Positions 47,017 through 55,682 are shown, counted from the stretch's first letter. The stretch is DNA of 64,000 nucleotides from VGBV01 sp963813725 (GCA_963813725.1 CAWFAI010000013.1:310001-374000), one strand, 5' to 3'. Program-made: numbers and translations. Notes: generated from the letters alone by a model not told the origin.

Positions 47017-47110
47017 GCCAGGCCCTGCGTCTCGTCTTCCCCCTGCGCCCGGCCACCCCGCTGCGCCCGGCCTCTGATCCGGCCGCCCGGCGCGACATAT
47101 CCTCACGGGG

Positions 47111-49012
47111 GTGAGCGGCGAGAAGAAACTCGCGGTCGCCCAGGTCAGCCCGCGCCGCCTGGGATCGCGCCACGAGATCGAGGAGTACGTGAGCCGCACC
47201 TCGGCGGCGCTGGCCGAGCGCGGACACCGGGTCCTGGTGGCGGCCCCCTCGGACTCCAGGACGGCGATCCGCGACGGCAGGCGGGCGATCAAGGCCGCCG
47301 CCGAGGACCCTCGCTCGCTCTGGCGCGAGGAGAACCCGCGGGTGATCGCGATCGGGCAGAACCTGCCGCTGCCGAGCGGGCCCCGCCGCCGGCCTCCGCC
47401 GATACCGCTCGACGTCAGCAGGGCGCTGGAGCAACTGTTCGAGGAGGTGCCGTTCGACGTCGTCCACGTGCACGAGCCGTTCGCGCCCAGCGCCGGCTCG
47501 GCTGCCCTGCGCCACTCCCTCTCGCTCAACGTCGCCACGTTCCACGAGCCCGCCGAGCGAGTGCTTTCGACGCAGGTCGCCAGGACCGTCGTCGAGATGT
47601 TCTTCGGGCGCATCGATGCCCGCACCACCAGCAACGTCGCCACCGCCGAGATGCTGGAGCGCTTCTTCCCCGGGCCGTGGGAGGTGATCCGCGCCGGCGC
47701 GGACGTCTCGGAGCGGGTACTGGATCCTCCTCCGCCCGGGCGGATCCGCATCGTCCACGCCGCCGAGGAGGAGCGAGGAGCGCTGCGCCTGCTTCTGCGG
47801 GCCCTGCGCCGCCTGCCCGAGGAGCTCGACTGGGAGGGCGTGATCTGGTTCGACGGCCCGACCGACCCGCTGGCGCGCGTCAGCCGCCGCCTGCGCGAGC
47901 GGCTGCGGGTGGTTCGCCCCGCGGACGGGGAGCCGCAGGGCTTCGTCTCGGGCGCGGACATCGTCTGCCTGGCCTCGGGAGGGGTGCGGACGGCGCCCGG
48001 GGTGGCGCGCGAGGCGCTCGCGGCGGGAGCGGTGCCGGTGGTCTCCGACCTCGAGCTCTACCGGGAGCTCGTGGGCGACGGAGAGCGCGGCCTGTTGTTC
48101 CCGGTCGGCGACGCGCTCACCCTCGCGGCCCAGCTGGAGCGCCTCTGCGCTGATGGCGCGCTGCGCCGGCAGCTGAGCTCCCGCGGGCGCTCCGGGGGCG
48201 AGGGGCGGAGCTGGGGGGAGGTCACCGACGAGCTGGAGGGCGTCTACCGGCGGCTGATCGCGCGTCGCCACGACCCGGCCGGCGACCCCGAGGCGCGCAA
48301 GCGCCTGAGCGGCCGGCCCTACATCCACTGCGACCTGCACATGCACACCGATCACTCACCGGACTGCGCGACGCCCGTCGAGGTGCTGCTGGAGACGGCC
48401 AAGCAGAACGGCCTCGGGGCGATCGCGGTCACCGACCACAACGAGATCTCGGGCGCGATCGAGGCCCGCGATCTGGCCCAGCGGGTCGGTGGCATCCAGG
48501 TGATCGTCGCCGAGGAGGTGAAGACCGCGCACCAGGGCGAGGTGATCGGCCTCTTCATCGAGGAGAAGATCGAGCGGGGGATGTCGCTGGCCGAGACGAT
48601 CGACGAGATCAAGCGGCAGGGCGGCCTGGTCTACGTGCCCCACCCGTTCGACCGGCTGCACTCGGTGCCCGACTACGAGCACCTGGTGGAAGTGGTGGAG
48701 CGGATCGACATCCTCGAGGTCTTCAACCCCAGGATCGCGATCGACTCCTTCAACGAGGAGGCCGTCCGCTTCGCCCGCAAGTACGGCATCGTCCCGGGTG
48801 CCGGCTCGGACAGCCACGTCGCGCAGGGGCTGGGCAGCGTCAAGATCCGGCTGCGCGATTTCGAGGGGCCCCAGGAGTTCCTGGAGTCGATGCGGGCCGC
48901 CGACATCGTCCGCAAGCACAAGAACCTCGTCTACGTGCAGGCGTTGAAGTTCCTGCAGACCAGCGGGGGCCGGGGCGGCCGCTCGCTGGCGGCCCGGTCC
49001 GGCAAGAGTTGA
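47111..49012 (+). CDS. GT4-type glycosyltransferase fused to a PHP phosphoesterase domain
   Basis: The 633-residue protein has an N-terminal GT-B glycosyltransferase (AVAQVSPRRLGSRHEIEEYVS, FDVVHVHEPFAPSAG, VATFHEPAERV, FVSGADIVCLASGG, GVAREALAAGAVPVV; about residues 5-385), in which a donor-binding Glu is plausible. From about residue 402 a PHP domain follows with full metal-binding sets: CDLHMHTDHSPD, AVTDHNEIS, VAEEVKT, YVPHPFDRL and PGAGSDSHVAQG. It may transfer a sugar to an inositol lipid and remove a phosphate (inference). GTG start at 47111, 94 nt after ino1. Confidence 0.85.
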   Translation: MSGEKKLAVAQVSPRRLGSRHEIEEYVSRTSAALAERGHRVLVAAPSDSRTAIRDGRRAIKAAAEDPRSLWREENPRVIAIGQNLPLPSGPRRRPPPIPLDVSRALEQLFEEVPFDVVHVHEPFAPSAGSAALRHSLSLNVATFHEPAERVLSTQVARTVVEMFFGRIDARTTSNVATAEMLERFFPGPWEVIRAGADVSERVLDPPPPGRIRIVHAAEEERGALRLLLRALRRLPEELDWEGVIWFDGPTDPLARVSRRLRERLRVVRPADGEPQGFVSGADIVCLASGGVRTAPGVAREALAAGAVPVVSDLELYRELVGDGERGLLFPVGDALTLAAQLERLCADGALRRQLSSRGRSGGEGRSWGEVTDELEGVYRRLIARRHDPAGDPEARKRLSGRPYIHCDLHMHTDHSPDCATPVEVLLETAKQNGLGAIAVTDHNEISGAIEARDLAQRVGGIQVIVAEEVKTAHQGEVIGLFIEEKIERGMSLAETIDEIKRQGGLVYVPHPFDRLHSVPDYEHLVEVVERIDILEVFNPRIAIDSFNEEAVRFARKYGIVPGAGSDSHVAQGLGSVKIRLRDFEGPQEFLESMRAADIVRKHKNLVYVQALKFLQTSGGRGGRSLAARSGKS

Positions 49013-49668
49013 TGCACCCGCAAGGTTCTGGCGCCGCGCCGAAGAAGAGGCAGAGAGCCGTGCCACCGACCACCGACGACGAGATCCGCGAGAAGTATCT
49101 GGAGCGGGCGATACGGGAGCTGAACGACCTGGGGAGGGACCTCGCCGCCTGCGAGCGCTGCCCCCGGGGCAACGTCATGCCGGTGCAGGGCTCCGGCCAC
49201 CCCCAGGCCGACATCTTCATGCTCAAGCACACACCGACGGCGGCGGAGATCGAGGAGGGAGTCGCGTTCTACGGCCGCGCCGGCAACGCGCTGATGAAGA
49301 GCTTCAAGCGACTGGCGATCGACCCGATCGTGGTCTTCGGGACGCTCTGCGTCAAGTGCCCGCTGACCGATCCCGACGCCGCGTCTGATCCCTGCGTCGA
49401 GAGGATCGCCGAGGAGATCGCGATCGTCCAGCCCCGGATCGTGGTCGTGATGGGGCACGAGGCGCTGGACGTGCTGAACGAGCTGCAGCTGCCGCTGGCC
49501 GACGAGGTGGAGCCGCTGGAGGGTGAGGTGCAGCGCCTGACGCCGACAATCGACGCGCTCTTCGTCCCGGACATCGACGACTCGCTGGACGAGCAGAGCG
49601 CCAAGCAGCGCTTCTGGTCATCGTTCCGGGCGCTCGGCGCCTGGTACGACAAGCTGCCGCCGTACTAG
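49012..49668 (+). CDS. Diverged Fe-S uracil-DNA glycosylase-like protein
   Basis: The 218-residue protein has the family 4 UDG layout: ACERCPRGNVMPVQGSGHPQADIFML, then FYGRAGNALMKSFKRL, FGTLCVKCPLTD, DPCVERIAEEIAIVQPRIVVVMGHEAL. Cysteines in CERC, CVKC and DPC supply four possible 4Fe-4S ligands. The usual catalytic GE(A/G)PG is replaced by LKHTP, and the C-terminal HPS motif by VPDIDDS, so the activity may differ from uracil removal. The ATG at 49012 overlaps the previous stop (TGATG); GTG 49060 is an alternative. Confidence 0.75.
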   Translation: MHPQGSGAAPKKRQRAVPPTTDDEIREKYLERAIRELNDLGRDLAACERCPRGNVMPVQGSGHPQADIFMLKHTPTAAEIEEGVAFYGRAGNALMKSFKRLAIDPIVVFGTLCVKCPLTDPDAASDPCVERIAEEIAIVQPRIVVVMGHEALDVLNELQLPLADEVEPLEGEVQRLTPTIDALFVPDIDDSLDEQSAKQRFWSSFRALGAWYDKLPPY

Positions 49669-49765
49669 CCGCTCGACCGGAGGCGGGGGATGACCGCGTT
49701 GCTCGGCTCGAGCGGCTCGCGGGATGAAGAGTCCGGTGGATCCGACGCGACCGACATCGCGACCC

Positions 49766-50548
49766 TTAGGCGCCCGGGGCGGCGGCCTCGGCGACGGCGC
49801 TCATGTCCTCGATCGTCGCGCTCGCCAGCGCCCTGACCACGGGCAGGTCCAGGGCGCGGTGGCGCGCCAGCTCGGCCTGGGCTTCGCCGGCGTTCTCGGC
49901 CGCGACTCCGACCGTGCCCTCGGGCTGGCCGAGCCGGTCGAAGTGGTCGCGGTAGCCCTTGTGGAGGTCGCGGTAGAAGGACTCCTCCTTCGCCAGGCGC
50001 TCGTCCGCGTCAGGGCCGATCGCGGTGCGGACATAGCCCATCACAGGGGGCGGCTGTCGGCCGGCCTCGCGGGCGCCGGCCTCGACCTGCTTGCGGGCTT
50101 CGGCCGCGAACTCGGGGGTCATCCAGTTGAAGAAGACGCCGTCCCATTTGGCGCCCCCGAAGGCGCACATCTTCGGCCCCATCGCCGCCAGCACAAGCCG
50201 CACCCCGGGCAACTCCTGGCGCAGCGCCGAGAACGCTTCGCGCATCGTCGTCAGCGGCTTTTTGGTGAAGCCGGCGCCCACGCCGAGCCAGACGCGCTCG
50301 CGTTCGAGTCCGGTGCGCTCCAGGTCGGCGGCAATCGCCTGCGGGTCGTGGCGGTCAAGAGCGATCACGGCGACACCCAGCTCGATCCTGTCGGCGCCGC
50401 GGGCGAAGTCCGCGAGCGTGTCCAGGCCCTTTGCGCCGGGGTGGTCGTTGGACCACATCGACGAGTAGCCGAGCTCCTGGCAGCGCGCCGCGAGCGGCGT
50501 AGCCACCTCGGGCTCCAGGCCTGCGGCGACTCCGAAGCCCCGGCTCAT
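49766..50548 (-). CDS. LLM-class flavin/F420-dependent oxidoreductase
   Basis: The 260-residue TIM-barrel protein resembles luciferase-like (LLM) enzymes that often use F420: GLEPEVATPLAARCQELGYSSMWSNDHP, RIELGVAVIALDRHDPQAIAADL, RVWLGVGAGFTKKPLTTMREAF and VRLVLAAMGPKMC. The substrate is unknown. The ATG at 50548 overlaps the stop of the rRNA methyltransferase by 4 nt, so it is the second gene of that unit. Confidence 0.83.
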   Translation of the reverse strand: MSRGFGVAAGLEPEVATPLAARCQELGYSSMWSNDHPGAKGLDTLADFARGADRIELGVAVIALDRHDPQAIAADLERTGLERERVWLGVGAGFTKKPLTTMREAFSALRQELPGVRLVLAAMGPKMCAFGGAKWDGVFFNWMTPEFAAEARKQVEAGAREAGRQPPPVMGYVRTAIGPDADERLAKEESFYRDLHKGYRDHFDRLGQPEGTVGVAAENAGEAQAELARHRALDLPVVRALASATIEDMSAVAEAAAPGA

Positions 50549-51884
50549 CGCTCGAGCAGCGCGACGCACTCGATGTGCGGGGTCTGGGGAAACATGTCGA
50601 CCGGCTGCACGCGGCGCAGCCTATAGCCGGCCTCTTCGAGCTGTGCGGCGTTGGGGGCGAGCGTCGTCGGGTTGCAGGAGACGTAGACGATGCGCTTCGC
50701 CTGGCACTCGATCAGGCGGCGGACGACCTTCTTCGAGAGGCCGGCGCGAGGGGGATCGACGACCACCAGGTCGGGGCGGCCGGCCTCCTCGACAAGCGGG
50801 ACGGATCGTCGTGCGCGCGTCGCCGTCGCGGAAGCGGGCGTTCCGGATTCGGTTCAGCTCGGCGTTGGCCTCGGCGTCGCCGATCGCCTCCGGCACGATC
50901 TCTATTCCCCAGACCTCGCCGGCGGTGCGCGCCATCACCAGCGAGAGGGTGCCGATGCCGCAGAAGAGGTCAAAGACGCGCTCGGTGCCGCTCAGTCCCG
51001 CCGCCTCGGTGGCGAAGCGCGTAGAGCCGCTCGGACATCTCGGTGTTGGTCTGGAAGAAGGCGCGGTGCGAGATCCGGAAGCGCATCCCGCACAGCTCCT
51101 CCTCCAGATACTCGGCGCCCAGCGCTCCGGTGGGGCCGTCGGTGCCGCCGGATCCATCGGCGACGATCGTGTGCAGGTCCACGGGCGGCCGCGGGATCTG
51201 GGCCTCGGAGGTCACCAGCCTGCTCTGCAGCTGCCCGGTGCGCCTTCCCTCACGGATCACGAGGTTGCGCAGGACGCCGGCCTGCGAGCGGCGGTCGTAG
51301 GCGGGGACCCCCGAGGCCTGTGCCCAGTCGCGAACCTCGTTGCGCCTCGCGTTGTTGGCTTCGGACGCCAGCAGGCAATCCTGGGCGTCGACGATCTCGT
51401 CCCAGCGGCCGCGGGCGTGGAAGCCCAGCACCAGTTCGCCGTCGCGCTCGCCGAAGGAGTACTCGAGCTTGTTGCGGTAGCGCCACTGCTCCAGCGCAGG
51501 CTCGATCGGGGCCAGCTCGAAGCCGTCCAGCGCGCCCAGACGCCGCAGCGCGTCGTCCACCTGCTCCTGCTTGTGCGTCAGCTGCTGCTCGTAGGCGAGC
51601 CCCTGCCACGGCGCGCCCGGGCAGGGCTCGCCGTCGTGGTCGCAGCGGTCGGGGACGCGGTCTTCGCTCGCGCGCAGCAGCTCGACGGCGCTCGCCTCGG
51701 CGTAGTGGCGCTTGCTCTTCGTGATCCGCGCGCGGACCCTGTCCCCGGGCAGGGCGCCGGCGACGAAGACGACGTATCCATTGCGCCGCGCGACCCCCCT
51801 GCCACCGTAGGCGAGCGATTCGACCTCCAGCTCCAGTTCCTCTCGCGGCCGCGGTCGCGCCGGCTGTTGCTGGGTCTCGGCCAC
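50545..51884 (-). CDS. rlmD: TRAM-domain 23S rRNA uracil-C5 methyltransferase, two frameshifts
   Basis: The protein is RumA/TrmA-like: N-terminal TRAM domain (LELEVESLAYGGRGVARRNGYVVFV split over LAYGGRGVA and VVFVAGALPGD), then FFQTNTEMSERLY, the SAM site VFDLFCGIGTLSLVMA, VVVDPPRAGLSKKVV and the catalytic VSCNPTTLAPNAAQL. Frames change near 51020-51030 and near 50795-50805; each needs one small indel. In the Fe-S motif, RCDHDGEPCPGA has Ala where the third Cys is expected, so the cluster may be missing. The exact target uridine is inferred from the family only. Confidence 0.8.
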
Positions 51885-52000
51885 CGGCTCAGGCTAGCCG
51901 CCGCCACGACCCCCGGCCCGCTGGGGGGGAACGCCCGCTCGGCCCCGCGCGGCTAGGCTGTTGCCGCAATTTGCGCAGAACCGCGACCAGGAGGTGCGAC

Positions 52001-52369
52001 GTGGAGTCAAGCGAAAGCCGAGGCATCAGGGACAACGTTCAGAAGGCGATCGAGGACCTTCGCGCCGCCGGCGAGAAGGCGACCGGGGACGTCCGCTCGA
52101 ACATCGACTCGGCCGTGGCACGCCTGCGGGATGCCTCGGGAGAGGCGACCAAGACTGCCCAGGACCAGGTTTCGAACTGGCGCAGCACGCTCGAGGACGC
52201 CACCGAGGACGTGCGCAAGGAGCTCGCGAAGCTGGCGGTGCGCTCGCAGACCTCGTTGCCGGCGCTCGACGAGGTGGCCGAGGAGCTGGAGGAGCGCCGC
52301 AAGGCCCTCGGCGGCGGCCCCAAGAAGACCGCGAAGAAGAGCACGAAGAGCAGCGCGAAGAAGAAGTGA
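52001..52369 (+). CDS. Small helical protein with Lys-rich tail
   Basis: The 122-residue protein is mostly heptad-like helix (NVQKAIEDLRAAGEKATGDV, DEVAEELEERRKAL) and ends in a histone-H1-like tail (KKTAKKSTKSSAKKK). The GTG at 52001 has an excellent AGGAGGTG ribosome-binding site 5 nt upstream. The tail suggests binding to nucleic acid or polyphosphate; the helix resembles phasin-like or apolipoprotein-like proteins. It ends against the next, opposite gene with no gap. Confidence 0.75.
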   Translation: MESSESRGIRDNVQKAIEDLRAAGEKATGDVRSNIDSAVARLRDASGEATKTAQDQVSNWRSTLEDATEDVRKELAKLAVRSQTSLPALDEVAEELEERRKALGGGPKKTAKKSTKSSAKKK

Positions 52370-53011
52370 CTAGCGGCTGAGTTTGCGGTCCACCGCGCGC
52401 AGGACGCCCTTGCGCGCTTTGTGCGAGCGCTCGTAGTTGCGCACCCTGCGCAGCTCGTCGCGGGTCAGGTCGGCGAGCCGGGTGTCGACCTGGCGGACCG
52501 AGAGCTGGTCGTAGGCGCTGATCGGAAAGCCGGGCACGCGCGCCTTGCGGCGGACGCGGTCGGCTGACGCGAGCGGGCCCTCGACGGCGCCGACGGTGCG
52601 CTTGCGGGCGCCCTCGGCCCGGACCTCCACTTCCCGGCGGGCTCGGTCGGTGGCGTCGCCGAGCTCGCGCTTGGCCCTGCCCGCGGTGCGCCTGGCGGTG
52701 CGGCGCTGCGCCTGGGCGCGTTCGGTCACCTCGTCGCGCAGCTGGGCGATGAGCTGCTCGAGCTCGCCGAGGATGTCGTCCGCCTGCTCGCGCCCGCGCG
52801 TGAGCAGTCGGTTGACCATCTCCTCGGCGTCGCCGCGGGTCATGCGGCCGCGGCGAACCGCGTCGTCGATCACGTCCTGCAGGCGGTCGCGGGGGATGGT
52901 GACCGTGGCCTCCAGCGCCTCGCGGAAGGCCTGCACGCTCTCCTCGGCTCGACCGGGGCCCTGCTGGGCGGCGTTGGCAGCCTCGCTGGGCGCTGTGCGC
53001 TTCTTGGCCAT
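52370..53011 (-). CDS. Coiled-coil protein with conserved C-terminal helical motif
   Basis: The 213 residues are helical and highly charged: a phasin-like start (VQAFREALEATVTIPRDRLQDVIDDAV), a MTRGDAEEMVNRLL segment, an Arg/Ala coiled coil (about 85-150), and the C-terminal FPISAYDQLSVRQVDTRL and ELRRVRNYERSHKARKGVL block, which I recognise as common in actinobacterial proteins but cannot name with certainty. There is no signal or membrane segment. It meets the Lys-rich protein tail to tail. Confidence 0.75.
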   Translation of the reverse strand: MAKKRTAPSEAANAAQQGPGRAEESVQAFREALEATVTIPRDRLQDVIDDAVRRGRMTRGDAEEMVNRLLTRGREQADDILGELEQLIAQLRDEVTERAQAQRRTARRTAGRAKRELGDATDRARREVEVRAEGARKRTVGAVEGPLASADRVRRKARVPGFPISAYDQLSVRQVDTRLADLTRDELRRVRNYERSHKARKGVLRAVDRKLSR

Positions 53012-53024
53012 CGGGCGGGCCAGT

Positions 53025-53840
53025 CTACCCCGGGGCTCCCGGAGGCCACGCCAGTTGCAGCTCGACCGGAGCGTGGTCCGAGAGCCGCAGGGCCAGACCT
53101 TCCTCCTCGAGCTCGCGTTCCTCGGGCGCCCAGGCGCGCGGCGGTCCCACCGTCTTGACCCCGCGCACCAGCAGGTGGTCGATCGAGTCCGGGGCGGTGG
53201 TGCCGCTGAGGCCGAAGCGGCGCTCGATCTCCTCGTAGACGCCGCTCTTGCCGGGGCGGACGTTGAAGTCGCCGCCCAGGACGAGCGGGTCCTCGCCGGC
53301 CCACTCGGTCGCCCTCTGGGCGGCGAGCAGCAACTCGGGCTCGGCGCGGGGCGGATGCGTGCTCGCGTGCAGGCTGGTCACGCAGAGGCCGCATCCGAGG
53401 CGGGCGAAGGCCATGGTCCGTCGCTCGGGGTGGCGCTCCTGAAGCACCAGCTCCCTGCGCTCGGTGATGCCGCCTGCCTCGCCGCGAGACAGGATCAGGT
53501 TGGAGCCGCCCTCGGAGGAGCCGATCAGGTCCGGCCAGCCGCGGGCGATCGCCCAGCTGATCCTCTCGAGCCAGTTGCGCGAGGTGTAGACGCGGTGTGA
53601 TGCCGCGCCGCACTCGCGGCTGAAGCCGGGCTCCCACCGCGGCGGGCACTCCTGCAGCAGTGCCGCGTCCCAGTCCGCGCCGCAGAGCATGTCGGTGTAC
53701 TCGCGCCAGAGGTCGCGGTTGACCTGTACGTGGGTGTCGTTTCGCTCGGTGCGCCGCGTCCACTCGGCGATCCGGGTGTAGAGCGCCTTGTCGGGAGGAC
53801 CGTCCCGCCCGTGAAAGATGTTCCAGGTGAGGACTTTGAT
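53025..53840 (-). CDS. Endonuclease/exonuclease/phosphatase-family protein
   Basis: The EEP fold is intact: IKVLTWNIFHGRD, ALLQECPPRWEP (metal Glu), NLILSRGEAGG, VTSLHASTHPP, LVLGGDFNVRPG, DSIDHLLVRG and LRLSDHAPVELQL (catalytic His). About 272 residues. No ATG, GTG or TTG lies near the natural start of the fold; the frame begins sensibly at ATC (53840), which sits 6 nt after a GATACT hexamer. Either a rare ATC start on a leaderless message is used, or one base is wrong. It diverges from argF. The substrate is unknown. Confidence 0.75.
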   Translation of the reverse strand: MKVLTWNIFHGRDGPPDKALYTRIAEWTRRTERNDTHVQVNRDLWREYTDMLCGADWDAALLQECPPRWEPGFSRECGAASHRVYTSRNWLERISWAIARGWPDLIGSSEGGSNLILSRGEAGGITERRELVLQERHPERRTMAFARLGCGLCVTSLHASTHPPRAEPELLLAAQRATEWAGEDPLVLGGDFNVRPGKSGVYEEIERRFGLSGTTAPDSIDHLLVRGVKTVGPPRAWAPEERELEEEGLALRLSDHAPVELQLAWPPGAPG

Positions 53841-53845
53841 GACCG

Positions 53846-53852
53846 TAGTATC
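53846..53852. promoter_or_regulatory. Shared, symmetric -10-like hexamer between argF and the EEP gene
   Basis: TAGTAT (53846-53851) lies 7 nt before the argF TTG. Its complement, read leftward as GATACT, lies 6 nt before the ATC of the EEP gene. One AT-rich palindromic hexamer could thus act as the -10 element for both directions. No convincing -35 boxes are seen. Confidence 0.4.
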
Positions 53853-53858
53853 GGCGGC

Positions 53859-54776
53859 TTGACTCCACGGCAGCTGCCTGACCCAGTGCCGCGCTGCTTC
53901 CTCACGGGGGAGGAGCTGTCCCGGGATGAGCTGCTCGGGTTGCTCGACCGCGCCTCGGAGCTGAAGGCCGGGCGGGGCGAGGGCGAGGGCGCCGAGGTTC
54001 TTGCCGGCCGCGCCGTCGCCCTGATCTTCGAGCGGCCCTCCACCCGCACGCGGATCAGCTTCGAGGTCGGCGTGAGCGAGATGGGAGGACAACCGCTGGT
54101 GCTGCGCGGGGAGGAGATGCAGCTGACCCGCGGGGAGTCGGTGGCCGACACCGGCCGGGTGATGTCGCGCTACCTGGATGCGATCGTGATCCGATCGGGG
54201 TCCGACGAGCGGGTCGCCGAACTGGCGGCCTCGTCCGAGGTGCCGGTGGTGAACGCCCTCACCCCGATGTACCACCCCTGCCAGGCGCTGGCCGACCTGC
54301 TGACCCTGCACGAGCGCTTCGGCCAGCTCGAGGGCCTGAGGCTCGCCTACGTCGGGGACGGCAACAACTGCGCCCGCTCCCTCGCCATCCTCGGCCGCAC
54401 CGCCGGAGTCGAGGTGGTCGTCGCCAGCCCCGATGGCTACCGGATCGAGCCCGAGCTGGCCGAGCTGGCCGACGACCCCCGCGCCGCCGCCGAGGGAGCC
54501 GACGCCCTCTACACCGACGTCTGGGTCAGCATGAGCGATGAGGGTGAGGACGCCCAGCGCCGCCGCTCTGACCTGGCCCCCTACCAGCTGAACGAGGACC
54601 TCCTCGCCCTCGCCTCCGACCGCGCCATCGCCATGCACTGCCTGCCCGCCCACCCCGGCGAGGAGATCAGCGAGGCCGTCCTCTACGGCGAGCGCTCAGC
54701 CGTCTGGGACCAGGCCGAGAACCGCCTGCACGCGCAGAAGGCGCTGCTGGAATCGCTCCTCCCCGCTGATCAGTAG
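53859..54776 (+). CDS. argF: Ornithine carbamoyltransferase
   Basis: ArgF makes citrulline from ornithine and carbamoyl phosphate. The 305-residue protein has the carbamoyl phosphate loop FERPSTRTRISFEVG, HPCQALADLLTLHE, YVGDGNNCARSLA, the ornithine-type TDVWVSMSDE and MHCLPAHPGEEIS. The TTG at 53859 opens at TPRQLPDPVPRCFLTGEEL with no Shine-Dalgarno and a TAGTAT 7 nt upstream, which suggests a leaderless transcript. No other arginine gene is nearby. Confidence 0.92.
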   Translation: MTPRQLPDPVPRCFLTGEELSRDELLGLLDRASELKAGRGEGEGAEVLAGRAVALIFERPSTRTRISFEVGVSEMGGQPLVLRGEEMQLTRGESVADTGRVMSRYLDAIVIRSGSDERVAELAASSEVPVVNALTPMYHPCQALADLLTLHERFGQLEGLRLAYVGDGNNCARSLAILGRTAGVEVVVASPDGYRIEPELAELADDPRAAAEGADALYTDVWVSMSDEGEDAQRRRSDLAPYQLNEDLLALASDRAIAMHCLPAHPGEEISEAVLYGERSAVWDQAENRLHAQKALLESLLPADQ

Positions 54777-54814
54777 GAGGGTGTGACGAGATGCGCTACC
54801 TAAGATGCGACTTA

Positions 54815-54886
54815 GGCCCCGTGGTGTAACGGCTAGCACGCGAGATTTTCATTCTCGTAGCGCGGGTTCGACTCCCGCCGGGGCTA
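54815..54886 (+). tRNA. tRNA-Glu(TTC)
   Basis: Acceptor arms GGCCCCG and CGGGGCT, D stem GTGT/GCAC, anticodon stem CGAGA/TCTCG around TTTTCAT (anticodon TTC, glutamate), and T arm GCGGG-TTCGACT-CCCGC with discriminator A. CCA is not encoded. TAAGAT at 54801-54806 is a likely -10 box. Confidence 0.95.
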
Positions 54887-54926
54887 CTTCCTGACCTTTG
54901 CCGCCCTCGGCTAGCCTGCTCCGTCC

Positions 54927-55682
54927 GTGCAGCCGGAGATCGAGATTGGGCCGCTGACGCTGCAGACCTTCGGGCTCTGTTTTGCGCTGGCGTTTCTTGC
55001 GGCCGGGACGTTGGTCGGGGTACGCCTCAAGGAGCTGGGGAAGCCCGTGGACTGGGCGTATGAGATGGGGTTCGCGGCGCTGGCCGGCGGGTTGATCGGA
55101 GCGCGCCTTGACTGGGTCATCCAGAACTGGGACGAGGCGTCCGAGGACCTGCTCGGGAACATCTTCTCGGGGTCGGGACTGGTCTGGTTCGGTGGCCTGA
55201 TCGGCGGCGCGCTCGGCGTCTTCCTCTGGGCCTGGTGGCGGGGCTACCTAGGCACCGCGCTGCTGGACGTGGCAGCCCCCGCCCTCGCTCTTGGCTACGC
55301 CGTCGGGCGGATCGGATGCCAGCTCTCGGGCGACGGGGACTACGGCAAGCCCTGGGACGGGCCCTGGGCGATGGCCTACCCGGACGGGACCGTGCCGACC
55401 ACCGAGGAGGTTCACCCGACCCCCGTCTACGAGGCCCTGGCGATGGGCGGGGTCGCCTTCGTCCTCTGGCGCCTGCGAAACCGGTTGACGGGCGGGCTGC
55501 TGTTCGCGCTGTATCTGCTGCTGGCGGGACTGGAGCGCCTGCTGGTCGAGTTCATCCGCCGCAACGACGACGTGGCCCTGGGGCTGACCCAGCCGCAGCT
55601 GATCAGCGTCGCGATGATCCTGGCGGGCGGCATCTGGCTCGCCGTCGGCCTGCGGCGGCCCGCCAGCCCCGCCCCCGCCTGA
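54927..55682 (+). CDS. lgt: Prolipoprotein diacylglyceryl transferase
   Basis: Lgt attaches diacylglycerol to the lipobox Cys of lipoproteins. The 251-residue membrane protein has about seven segments and the Lgt motifs GGLIGARLDWVI, LVWFGGLIGGALG, the signature region YAVGRIGCQLSGDGDYGKPW, HPTPVYEAL and ERLLVEFIRRND. The GTG at 54927 has TAGCCT at 54912-54917 and no Shine-Dalgarno. Its substrates here would include the Sbp protein and the dioxygenase lipoprotein. Confidence 0.93.
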   Translation: MQPEIEIGPLTLQTFGLCFALAFLAAGTLVGVRLKELGKPVDWAYEMGFAALAGGLIGARLDWVIQNWDEASEDLLGNIFSGSGLVWFGGLIGGALGVFLWAWWRGYLGTALLDVAAPALALGYAVGRIGCQLSGDGDYGKPWDGPWAMAYPDGTVPTTEEVHPTPVYEALAMGGVAFVLWRLRNRLTGGLLFALYLLLAGLERLLVEFIRRNDDVALGLTQPQLISVAMILAGGIWLAVGLRRPASPAPA

